Shown: one piece after another, positions 1 through 7,052 of the stretch
Layout of the letters: each line of letters opens with the position of its first letter
Position numbering within the stretch: the stretch's first letter is position 1
Assembly: GCA_964570855.1 (NCBI GenBank)
Contig: CAZMZR010000001.1
Coordinates: 1-64,000 of the forward strand
From: JAFGPS01 sp964570855
GTDB taxonomy: Bacteria; Planctomycetota; Phycisphaerae; Sedimentisphaerales; Anaerobacaceae
Length of the DNA stretch: 64,000 nucleotides
Direction of reading: 5' to 3'
The notes under the pieces: generated by a model
Told to the model about the DNA's origin: nothing
Seen by the model: the letters and a program-made list of their open reading frames with translations, nothing else
The model's database searches: none
Made by a program: the position numbers and the translations under genes

Positions 1-19
1 TAGAAATTCAAGAAAGTAA

Positions 20-496
20 ATTATAACCATTGACAGATGGCCTCATAGCAGTCCCATAGACATGAATAAAATGTTCGATAAGCTTCTTAAAAAGAAGAAA
101 TGGAAAGAAAGCCGGGTTAGCTATTGGGTAACAAAAAGCGAAAAACTCATACGAAAAACCCTGACTATGCAACCTGAGGAACAAAAGCGAGAGATAGAAG
201 AAGCTGGTGAAGTCCCAATTTACAGCTATAATCAAACCGATTTTGTTAAAGACCGTGTAGCAATAGAAGTTCAATTTGGAAAATATTCTTTCGTTGCATA
301 TGATCTTTTCGTTAAACATCTGGCTTTTTACGTTGGAGATCATATTGATTTAGGTATTGAAATCCTTCCCATGAAATCACTCCAAGCCCAAATGAGTTCC
401 GGTGTACCTTATTATGAAGGTGAATTCTACAATGTCGTCAGACAAGGGCGAGGTGTTCCTGCTGTTCCTTTGGTGATCATTGGGATTACACCCTAA
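20..496 (+). CDS. BglII/BstYI-like type II restriction endonuclease, C-terminal part
   Basis: The protein resembles the BglII/BstYI restriction endonuclease family: it has the stretch AIEVQFGKYSF, then MSSGVPYYEGE and GRGVPAVPLVIIGI. Counting from the ATG at 62, D60, E69 and Q71 keep the spacing (9 and 2) of the BglII catalytic residues D84, E93 and Q95 as I recall them. Homology-like sequence (ITIDRWPHSSPID) continues upstream of that ATG back to an in-frame stop at 17-19. In another frame, positions 3-23 read EIQESKL, which would join it after a one-base shift. The gene therefore probably begins left of the window and is either frameshifted or carries a sequencing error. No methyltransferase follows on the right; any partner would lie outside the window. 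Family call fairly sure; intactness unsure. Confidence 0.72.
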   Translation: MITIDRWPHSSPIDMNKMFDKLLKKKKWKESRVSYWVTKSEKLIRKTLTMQPEEQKREIEEAGEVPIYSYNQTDFVKDRVAIEVQFGKYSFVAYDLFVKHLAFYVGDHIDLGIEILPMKSLQAQMSSGVPYYEGEFYNVVRQGRGVPAVPLVIIGITP

Positions 497-511
497 CAAA
501 ATAACTAAAAC

Positions 512-533
512 AAGGGGAATACTAGGGACAGCC
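512..533. repeat. Short GGGGAATACTAGGGACAGC-like motif
   Basis: The intergenic stretch after the endonuclease gene contains AAGGGGAATACTAGGGACAG. From memory, similar sequences flank IS200/REP-associated transposase genes in many environmental bacteria, but there is no transposase here and only one copy in the window. The rest of 497-673 also holds two near-copies of ACGAGGGA, around 590-615. No gene is visible in this interval. Confidence 0.25.
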
Positions 534-673
534 AAAGATAAACATCAGTTTTTAGTGTTGAGTTCAAAGTAAAAACGGCGGGGAATGGAAACGAGGGAAG
601 ACAGACGAGGGACGCATGGAATCTGCTGTAATTAAGTATGGAGTTACCTGAATTTTCTGCCATACCTTCTGAC

Positions 674-1948
674 TTACTTTTGTGTGATTTTTTCTTTGCC
701 GTTCATATATGGTCGAAGGACTTGCGGCACAGTTATTGAGCCGTCGGCGTTCTGATATAGTTCGAGTATCGGTATCAGGATTCTCGGTGATGCGACGACA
801 GTGTTATTTAATGTATGGCAGAACAGATTCTTTTTGGTTGACGATTCTTTATAGCGAAGGTTCATTCGCCTTGCCTGGAATTCGTAGAATTTGCTCGCAC
901 TATGCGTTTCGCAGTAGTTGCCTCGCGAGGGCATCCATGCTTCTATATCGAATTTTTTCGCCTGGCCTCGACCGAGGTCACCCGTGCAGACGTTCGCAAT
1001 ACGGTAGGGCAGTTCCAGCGCCTGCATTACAGCTTCGGCGTTGGCTAAAATCTCATTATGGTATTTGTTGCTTTCTTCGATGCTGTTTTTGCAGATAACG
1101 ACCTGCTCGACCTTATCGAATTGATGAATTCTATAGAGGCCGTAAGTGTCCTTGCCGGCGGAACCGGCTTCGCGTCTGAAGCAGCTTGAAAGGGCGACGT
1201 ATTTTAACGGCAGCTCCTCCTCGTTTAGAATCTCACCCATATGATAAGCGGTCAGAGGCACCTCGGCGGTTCCGACGAGATTGAGCTGGTCTTTTTCCAT
1301 GCGGTAGGTCTGCTCTTCAGAGCCGGGATAGTAACCGGTTCCCTGCATTGCCTGGTCTTTCATAAGAAGCGGGACCGACATCGGGACATATCCTTTGGAG
1401 ACCATAACATCCATTGCGAAACGCAGAACGGCCCAGTGCAGCAGGGCGCCATCGCCTTTCAAGAAGTAGTTTCTCTTGCCTGCTAATTTTACACCTCGCT
1501 CGACGTCAATTATGCCAAGGTCAAGGCCGAGACTTAGGTGGTCTTTAAGCTCGAAATCGAATTGTGGTATTTGCCCTTCTTTTCTGATTTCGATATTCTC
1601 GGTGTCGTCTTTGCCTAAGGGGACATCATCATCCGCCGGTTGTGGCACCTGCTGCATAAGTTCATCGAACTGAGGTTGAAGTTCTTTGAGTTCTTCGTTG
1701 TATTTTGATTCCTGCTTTTTGAGTTCCGCCAATTGAGATAGAGCGGGTTGCTTTTGCTCCGATGATAGCTTTGGGATTGATTTGCCGATACGATTCTTGT
1801 CTGTGGATATGTCCTGTAGTTGCTGCTTTATATTTTTCAGGTTGGCCTCTAATTCGAGCAGTCTGTCGATATCAGCTTCGAACTTTTTTGCCCGGCAGGC
1901 GGCCTTGAACTTTTCCGGTTCTTCTCGTATTTGCTTTATGTCTATCAT
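674..1948 (-). CDS. serS: Seryl-tRNA synthetase
   Basis: This class II aminoacyl-tRNA synthetase charges tRNA-Ser in the cytoplasm. The 424 residues match the usual SerRS length. Residues 1-110 form the long antiparallel coiled-coil arm that grips the tRNA-Ser variable arm, rich in Lys/Glu/Gln and starting MIDIKQIREEPEKFK. The catalytic core has class II motif 2 (SSCFRREAGSAGKDTYG) and motif 3 (ending VPQVLRPYM), with the TAEVPL serine-pocket segment before them. It lies downstream of the ketoacyl synthase genes on the same strand, separated by the four-helix-bundle gene and its repeats, so it may be read through from them or have its own promoter. Nothing is missing. Very confident. Confidence 0.97.
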   Translation of the reverse strand: MIDIKQIREEPEKFKAACRAKKFEADIDRLLELEANLKNIKQQLQDISTDKNRIGKSIPKLSSEQKQPALSQLAELKKQESKYNEELKELQPQFDELMQQVPQPADDDVPLGKDDTENIEIRKEGQIPQFDFELKDHLSLGLDLGIIDVERGVKLAGKRNYFLKGDGALLHWAVLRFAMDVMVSKGYVPMSVPLLMKDQAMQGTGYYPGSEEQTYRMEKDQLNLVGTAEVPLTAYHMGEILNEEELPLKYVALSSCFRREAGSAGKDTYGLYRIHQFDKVEQVVICKNSIEESNKYHNEILANAEAVMQALELPYRIANVCTGDLGRGQAKKFDIEAWMPSRGNYCETHSASKFYEFQARRMNLRYKESSTKKNLFCHTLNNTVVASPRILIPILELYQNADGSITVPQVLRPYMNGKEKITQK

Positions 1949-1957
1949 AGTTTTGTT

Positions 1958-2010
1958 TATCAGAATATCAGGTTATCAGGTAATGGGTATCAGAAAATCA
2001 GGATACCAGG
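1958..2010 (+). repeat. ATCAGG-rich short repeat array, left flank of S23 gene
   Basis: This interval between serS and the four-helix-bundle gene is a degenerate array of ATCAG(G)-type units, such as TATCAGAATATCAGG and TATCAGAAAATCAGG. The 12-mer CAGAAAATCAGG at 1991-2002 recurs in inverted orientation at 2413-2424 on the other side of the gene. The two arrays bracket the small gene like imperfect inverted repeats. Confidence 0.7.
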
Positions 2011-2024
2011 TTGTCACATTGACT

Positions 2025-2435
2025 TTACCTTTTCGATCCCTTTTTTTCTTTGATATAACGTATATAGCCATTAATGCCTCTAATAATTTCTTCGTACTGT
2101 TCTACCCATTTTTGTGATTGCGGTATTTCCAGATAAGACTTACCCGCCAGTTTGCGTATATGATTCTGTGTTTCACCTGCTTCCTTTCGTGCAATATTAA
2201 ATCTCTTTATTTTATCATTATAATAATACGTTGTGTATCCTTCAGCGATATTATCACAAACCGATGAAGAACTACGCTCAATCTGGTCTCTCAGTCTAAA
2301 TTTCTCATCTCTCGGCAGACTCCTGCAAAATTTATGAATTTCCTGCATAAGCTTATGAGCTTTTTGCCAAATCCACAGCTTCTCAAAACCCGCAACCGGT
2401 TTTTCCTGATCCCCTGATTTTCTGGTATCCTCCAT
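2025..2435 (-). CDS. Four-helix-bundle protein, S23/IVP family
   Basis: The 136-residue protein matches the 23S rRNA intervening-sequence (S23) four-helix-bundle family. Its core begins GFEKLWIWQKAHKLM and contains RLRDQIERSSSSVCDNIAEG, the characteristic second and third helices. Family members often lie inside 23S rRNA intervening sequences or stand alone, as here; their cellular role is poorly known, and they are structurally related to the accessory protein Avd of diversity-generating retroelements. The first 16 residues (MEDTRKSGDQEKPVAG) are encoded by the flanking ATCAGG repeat, so the true start could be internal or the repeat may supply it. It sits alone between the ketoacyl synthase operon and serS, which looks like a small insertion into an otherwise housekeeping stretch. 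Confidence 0.85.
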   Translation of the reverse strand: MEDTRKSGDQEKPVAGFEKLWIWQKAHKLMQEIHKFCRSLPRDEKFRLRDQIERSSSSVCDNIAEGYTTYYYNDKIKRFNIARKEAGETQNHIRKLAGKSYLEIPQSQKWVEQYEEIIRGINGYIRYIKEKKGSKR

Positions 2436-2460
2436 CCTGATTTCCTGTTAACCTGATGCC
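2404..2460 (-). repeat. ATCAGG-rich short repeat array, right flank of S23 gene
   Basis: Read on the minus strand, this stretch repeats ATCAGG/AACAGG/AATCAGG units and overlaps both the start codon of the four-helix-bundle gene and the last codons of the KSα gene. It is the inverted counterpart of the array at 1958-2010 and shares the 12-mer CAGAAAATCAGG (here 2413-2424, complement). Confidence 0.7.
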
Positions 2461-3925
2461 CATCTTTTAATAATAACCACGTTATTTTGCCCGCCGAATC
2501 CGAAAGATTCGTTGATAACAATATCAACCGGCATCTTCCTCGGTTTGTTAGGTATATAATCCAGGTCGAGTTCAGGTTCACGATCTATCAGGTTCATTGT
2601 CGGCGGCAGTATATTATCCCGGATAGCGCAAACGCACGTAATTAGTTCCGCTGCACCGGCGGCCCCGATTAAATGACCCAGCATACTTTTAACACTACTG
2701 ACGGGAGTATTTTTCGCCCGTTCCTTGAAGACCGCCTTGATCGCCTTAGTCTCGATGGAATCATTTTCCATTGTACTTGTGCCGTGGGTGTTAATGTAGT
2801 CCACGTCTTTATAGCTGATGCCGGCGTCGGCAAGTGCCGCGGTTATCGCCTGTATTGCTCCTCTGCCCTCTTCGTGCATATCAGTAACTCGAAATGCATC
2901 GGAGCTGCTTCCATAACCGATGACCTCGGCCAATATTTCCACGCCTCTTTTTTTTGCCGAACTGAGAGATTCGAGAATGGCAATCGCGGCNNNNNNNNNN
3001 NNNNNNNNNNNNNNNNNNNNNNNNNNNNNNNNNNNNNNNNNNNNNNNNNNNNNNNNNNNNNNNNNNNNNNNNNNNNNNNNNNNNNNNNNNTTTCCACGCC
3101 TCTTTTTTTTGCCGAACTGAGAGATTCGAGAATGGCAATCGCGGCGCCTTCGCCTAAGATAAAGCCGTCCCGGGTGGCGGAAAACGGACGAGACGCCGTT
3201 TCAGGGCTGTCGTTTCTTGTCGATAGGGCGGTCAGACGATTGAAGCCCGTCAAACCGAGCGGGTGTATCATCGAATGTGCGCCGCCTGCTATGATTATGT
3301 CCGCATCGCCTTTGCGAATCAACATCATAGCTTCGCCGACCGCCTGAGTGCTGGCCGCACAGGCTGTTAGGCAGCTTCTTGTCGGCCCGCGAGCACTGGT
3401 AAGCATTGCGATATGGGTGGCAGGCATGTTCGGCTCCTGCTCGAGCTCACGCATGGAATCCATCTTCTCGAAGGCAACTTGTGCCCACCGGCCCCAGTCC
3501 ATCTCGTTTTTCTCTGAGTCCCATCCGTTGACGATTGCTGCAAAAAAAACATCGTTATCGACGGAGCCTTCACCCGCTCCCAAGTAGATTCCCAATCTGG
3601 TGCGGTCTATTCCATCGGTTGGCTCGGCGGTTTCTATATTAATTTGTGCCTGTTTGCAGGCCTGGGCTGTTGCGCCGACTACGAACGCGGAGCCTCGGTT
3701 GCTGTTTTTGTGCAATTGCGGATTCTTTGTATATTTTGTAAGGTCGTAATCTTTGACCTCGGCGTCGAATGTCGTAGGAAATGTGGATGCGTCGAAAATT
3801 GTGTTTTTTGCCACTCCGCTCTTGCCTGAAAGCAGCGCCTGCCAGAGAGTATCTACATCATGCCCCAGCGGACTAACGATACCCATTCCGGTTATTACGA
3901 CTCGTTCAGTCATTTCCTTTGTCAT
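2448..3925 (-). CDS. Ketoacyl-ACP synthase, catalytic KSα (FabF-type), split by assembly gap
   Basis: This condensing enzyme joins an acyl-ACP or acyl-enzyme to malonyl-ACP with decarboxylation. The gene is interrupted by 100 N (2991-3090) between two identical 55-bp copies. Merging the copies removes 155 bp and leaves one open frame of exactly 441 codons (440 residues). The catalytic Cys189 is in GPTRSCLTACAAST; both active-site histidines are present, in NTHGTSTMENDSIE and SMLGHLIGAAGAAE. The start at 3925 (MTKEMTERVVITGMGIVSPLG) aligns with FabF N-termini. It lies 21 bp after the KSβ-like gene, forming a KSα/KSβ pair like those of type II polyketide systems. Together with the ACP and two dehydratases upstream it forms one leftward operon. 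It may serve a specialised lipid or polyene pathway, or be the main fatty acid condensing enzyme. Confidence 0.9.
2936..3145. other. Scaffolding gap (100 N) flanked by identical 55-bp overlap
   Basis: Bases 2936-2990 and 3091-3145 are identical, including an eight-T run, and flank exactly 100 N. This is what unmerged contig ends sharing a k-mer-sized overlap look like, so no sequence is probably missing. Collapsing the duplicate restores the reading frame of the ketoacyl synthase through KKRGVEILAEV. Confidence 0.92.
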
Positions 3926-3946
3926 TCTTTTTTCGATAATATAGAT

Positions 3947-5260
3947 TTAATCAAATCGTTTCAGTATTACGGCGGCGGTTTGCCCACCGTATGTGTAACT
4001 GCAACACAATATGTAACGAATATCTTTCTTTTTAGTTTGATTGACGATATTTAAGTTGCAGCCTTCAGCTTTTTTATCACAGTTTACAGCAGCGGGAATT
4101 TTGCTGTCGTTCATCGCACAAACGGCGGCTATAACATCTACCGCACCGCCCGCCGCACCTGTATTACTTAACATACTCTTGGTCGGCCAGACAGGGATTT
4201 TTTTTGCAGCTTCACCAAGAGCGCTGAAAATTGCTCGTGCTTCAGCCAAATCGTCGGCGGGAATGCCCGTTCCGTGCGGTACAATCAAATCCAGTTGTTC
4301 CGGTTCTATATGTGCTTGAGCCATTGCTTTTTCGATTGCTATTTGAAGTCCGTAGCCGTCCGGCTCGATGTGTTCATATTCAGGATTAATACTATTGCTG
4401 TGCCCGAGACCGATTAGTTCGGCGTAGATTTTTGCACCTCGCTTTTTTGCATTTTCGAGGTTCTCAAGTATTATTACCCCGGCGGCTTCACCGAAAACAG
4501 AGCCTTTTGCATCGGCATCGAAAGGCCTGCATGCAAAAGCGGGTTCATCGTTGTTTTGACTGGTGGCTCTTTTAAGCAGGCACTGGCGAATCATCACTAT
4601 CGGATTGACTTTTGCCTCCGCACCGCCGGCCAGAGCGTAATCGCTGTTGCCGCGAGCAAGAACCTGATACGCTTCAGCTATCGCCAGATGCCCAGCCACT
4701 TCGGCACATGTTATTGTGTTGCTTGGTCCCTGTATGTCGTGAATAATTCCGATATGGCAGGCCAGCATGTTGGGAAGATATTTCAACAACCATAGCGGAG
4801 TCACTAATTCAAGGCCGTCTTTACCCCATTTGTGAATATCGAACTTCCCGTTAGTAACACTTGCCGCAACCGCAGGCGCCAGTTCGACCAGGTCACAACT
4901 TATAAGACCGGCGCCGATATTAATAGCCATGCGTTCTGGATTAACATTGATATTATCCGGGTCAATCCCTTTTGTGACCAGACCGCTGCTAAGAAAGGCT
5001 TCGTGTGCCGCTATTATCGATAGTTCGATATCTCTGGACATGAGCTTTACGGACTTACGAAGACTCTTGGGTACGAATTGTCTTATGTTATAATCGGGGA
5101 CCTGCCCCGCTATTTTGCATGTGAAGCCGACCGGGTCGAATGCCGTAATCTTATCGATTCCGACTTTGCCGTCACAAAGTCCCGCCCACGTATCGCTGAC
5201 GTTTAGTCCGAGTGGAGTTATTGCGCCGAGGCCGGTTATTACTACGCGAGCTGGGCTCAC
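3947..5260 (-). CDS. KSβ / chain-length-factor-like ketoacyl synthase without catalytic Cys
   Basis: The 437-residue thiolase-fold protein starts MSPARVVITGLGAITPLG. Aligned from either side with its KSα neighbour, the catalytic Cys position is Glu187 (GPSNTITCAEVAG; the Cys present is two residues earlier). The first His is kept (IVPHGTGIPADD), but the second is replaced (SMLSNTGAAGGAVDV, Asn for His). In type II polyketide synthases such a KSβ (chain-length factor) carries Gln at the Cys site and pairs with KSα to set chain length. By inference this is the non-condensing subunit of a heterodimer with the adjacent gene. Its start overlaps the end of the upstream dehydratase gene by 4 bp, implying translational coupling. 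It is unlikely to condense on its own; it could also act as a malonyl-ACP decarboxylase-type priming subunit. Confidence 0.85.
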   Translation of the reverse strand: MSPARVVITGLGAITPLGLNVSDTWAGLCDGKVGIDKITAFDPVGFTCKIAGQVPDYNIRQFVPKSLRKSVKLMSRDIELSIIAAHEAFLSSGLVTKGIDPDNINVNPERMAINIGAGLISCDLVELAPAVAASVTNGKFDIHKWGKDGLELVTPLWLLKYLPNMLACHIGIIHDIQGPSNTITCAEVAGHLAIAEAYQVLARGNSDYALAGGAEAKVNPIVMIRQCLLKRATSQNNDEPAFACRPFDADAKGSVFGEAAGVIILENLENAKKRGAKIYAELIGLGHSNSINPEYEHIEPDGYGLQIAIEKAMAQAHIEPEQLDLIVPHGTGIPADDLAEARAIFSALGEAAKKIPVWPTKSMLSNTGAAGGAVDVIAAVCAMNDSKIPAAVNCDKKAEGCNLNIVNQTKKKDIRYILCCSYTYGGQTAAVILKRFD

Positions 5261-5760
5261 AATTGTGCCTCCGTCTTCTGTTTATTTTTTGAGAGTATAT
5301 CTCGAAGGAGTGATTCGAATACCGATGTTCCGGTCCCGAAAACGAAGTTCTCAGCCGGAAATTCTTTACCGGCCAGATTCCGGTCGATATGGCTGAACAT
5401 TAAATCAATCTCTGCAATCAATTTCTTTGAGCGTGTGATTGTGCCCTTTGTGCTTGCTGCTTCAGAGACTATGGATTCGATAATTGCTTCCAGCTCAATC
5501 GTGTCGCCCGGCTTGACATAATCGAAAAAGACGGCTTTTTTTATCTTTGCGAGAATGACCTTTTCCTGAAAATTTTTCGCTTCACCGACGAGTATTCCCG
5601 CGGTCTGGGCCATCGCCTCAATCATCAAGCATTCCGGCATAACGGGAAAGCCGGGAAAATGGTCGTGTAAATGTTCTTCGGCGAGCGTGACATTTTTCAG
5701 TGCAACGGCACGTCGCCCGCTTTCAAACTCAACAAATTTATCTATCCAAATCCAACGCAT
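5257..5760 (-). CDS. FabZ-like 3-hydroxyacyl-ACP dehydratase (hotdog fold), longer paralogue
   Basis: This hotdog-fold protein resembles FabZ, which dehydrates 3-hydroxyacyl-ACP. The catalytic segment HDHFPGFPVMPECLMIEAMA holds the His and Glu of FabZ, with Glu where FabZ normally has Gly after the proline. I chose the ATG at 5760 (MRWIWIDKFVEFESG) because it aligns with the start of the second dehydratase in this cluster (MRFILIDKIVSIETG); an in-frame TTG at 5784 would add eight residues. About 40 residues beyond the hotdog core form a C-terminal tail ending in the coupled overlap with the KSβ gene. It probably handles the β-hydroxy intermediates made by the KS pair. Confidence 0.85.
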   Translation of the reverse strand: MRWIWIDKFVEFESGRRAVALKNVTLAEEHLHDHFPGFPVMPECLMIEAMAQTAGILVGEAKNFQEKVILAKIKKAVFFDYVKPGDTIELEAIIESIVSEAASTKGTITRSKKLIAEIDLMFSHIDRNLAGKEFPAENFVFGTGTSVFESLLRDILSKNKQKTEAQL

Positions 5761-5898
5761 CTTTTTACCGGGGCGTATTTTCAATTTACTAACGAGTTTT
5801 TCACCAACGAGTTTTGCTCTCTTTATTAAATATGGCGACAGAAAATCCTCTGACCAATAAACCGCTGAGGTTCTTAATGACTTTTATACCTTACAGGA

Positions 5899-6294
5899 TT
5901 AAGCAGCGTTGAGCTTGCCTTCAACGTAGTTCACAATGGCGTTGACGGTAAACAGGTCGCCTAATTTGTTAATGTCGGGGTCGCTTTCAAAATCCGTCAG
6001 GTCCGTATGCGGCATTTTGTCTCGTAATTCGGCCAGTCCTTTTTCCGTTAGTTTGCCGTTGTGGACATAATCGGAATTGTTCATCAGGCTTTCAGCCGGA
6101 AATAGCTCTTCCCGGGGTATCTTGATGCCAAAAGATTTTTCCAGGCGGAAAACTATATCCAGAAAATCAATACTTTCTGCCCCCAGGTCTCCCATTAAGG
6201 TCGCCTCGGTGGTTACCTCGTCATCATCAACACCTAACGCCTCGACAAGCACTTCCTGTACTTTTGTGAAAATTTCGTCCCTACTCATTGCCAT
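5899..6294 (-). CDS. Acyl carrier protein, extended form
   Basis: The phosphopantetheine-carrying Ser is Ser41 in DLGAESIDFLDIVFRLEKSF, where classical ACPs have DSLD. Helix I (residues 4-20) and helix II are normal. Between helix II and the last helix there is an insertion of about 35-40 residues (around 60-115, including NNSDYVHNGKLTEKGL), so the protein has 131 residues rather than about 80. I recall similar long ACPs next to KS pairs in other planctomycetes, including anammox species. It lies between two dehydratase genes in the KS operon and is the obvious carrier for that pathway. About 110 bp without a gene separates it from the next dehydratase. Confidence 0.9.
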   Translation of the reverse strand: MAMSRDEIFTKVQEVLVEALGVDDDEVTTEATLMGDLGAESIDFLDIVFRLEKSFGIKIPREELFPAESLMNNSDYVHNGKLTEKGLAELRDKMPHTDLTDFESDPDINKLGDLFTVNAIVNYVEGKLNAA

Positions 6295-6300
6295 ACTTTA

Positions 6301-6765
6301 TTACCTCAGTAGTTTCCATATTTTTTTCATATTTTCGATTATATTAGCGTCCACCGCAGCCATCGCGGAATTTTCATCGGCCAGGTTAAAGTGCCTTAGC
6401 CCGAATCGTGCTTCTACGATTTTTTCGCCTTGCGATACGCCAAATCCGCTAAAGCTGCTTACATTTTCTTCGATAGTTTTAGCCTCAACCGTATATTCTA
6501 TCCGGGCTCCGGGCGCCAGAAAACTTTTATATTTAACATTTCTTGCCTGTTCAAGCAATATCATACTGTGAGCGAAGTTTTCGCTCTGGCGTACCAGCCA
6601 CGATGCCGACTCAATCAGCCCTTCCAGCAGCAGCACCCCGGGTAATACCGGAAATGTCGGAAAATGGTCGGCCAGGTATTCTTCGGCAAGAGAAAGATTC
6701 TTGATGGATTTTATTTCTCTGCCGGTTTCAATCGAAACTATCTTGTCAATTAATATAAATCGCAT
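6301..6765 (-). CDS. FabZ-like 3-hydroxyacyl-ACP dehydratase (hotdog fold), first gene of KS operon
   Basis: The 154-residue hotdog protein has the FabZ-type active segment DHFPTFPVLPGVLLLEGLIE, with His and Glu in place and the usual PG. It aligns over its length with the second dehydratase in the operon but lacks that protein's C-terminal tail. It is the first gene of the leftward cluster (dehydratase, ACP, dehydratase, KSβ, KSα) and ends six bases before the ACP start. The two paralogues may act on different chain lengths, or one may have lost dehydratase activity. Confidence 0.85.
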   Translation of the reverse strand: MRFILIDKIVSIETGREIKSIKNLSLAEEYLADHFPTFPVLPGVLLLEGLIESASWLVRQSENFAHSMILLEQARNVKYKSFLAPGARIEYTVEAKTIEENVSSFSGFGVSQGEKIVEARFGLRHFNLADENSAMAAVDANIIENMKKIWKLLR

Positions 6766-7052
6766 AAAATTAGGTTACCGTTCATTTTCTGCAGGCCGTT
6801 ATTAGAATTAAGCTGCCTGCGATATAGAATCCGCAATACGATATACCAGAGGCGGCCCTTTTTCCAGCCTTTTTTGATTTTTTATACCATTCGCTTTCAC
6901 TTTCATTTGAATTTGGATTGATACTGGAAGTTCTTAATAGGATTAGTTAGAATCTTTTATCTGAGAACAAATATAGTATTAAAATCATATTTGCAATAAA
7001 AATAGCGTTAGATGTACCTGGTCTCTTGGGACTATTTAAAGAGGATTTGCCG

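Noticed and set aside
2673..3347. Plus-strand frames running through the N gap
   Set aside because: They are shadows of the ketoacyl synthase gene and cross the artificial gap.
6808..6906. 32-codon frame upstream of the first dehydratase on the minus strand
   Set aside because: No Shine-Dalgarno precedes its ATG, and nothing supports coding; it is probably leader sequence of the operon.
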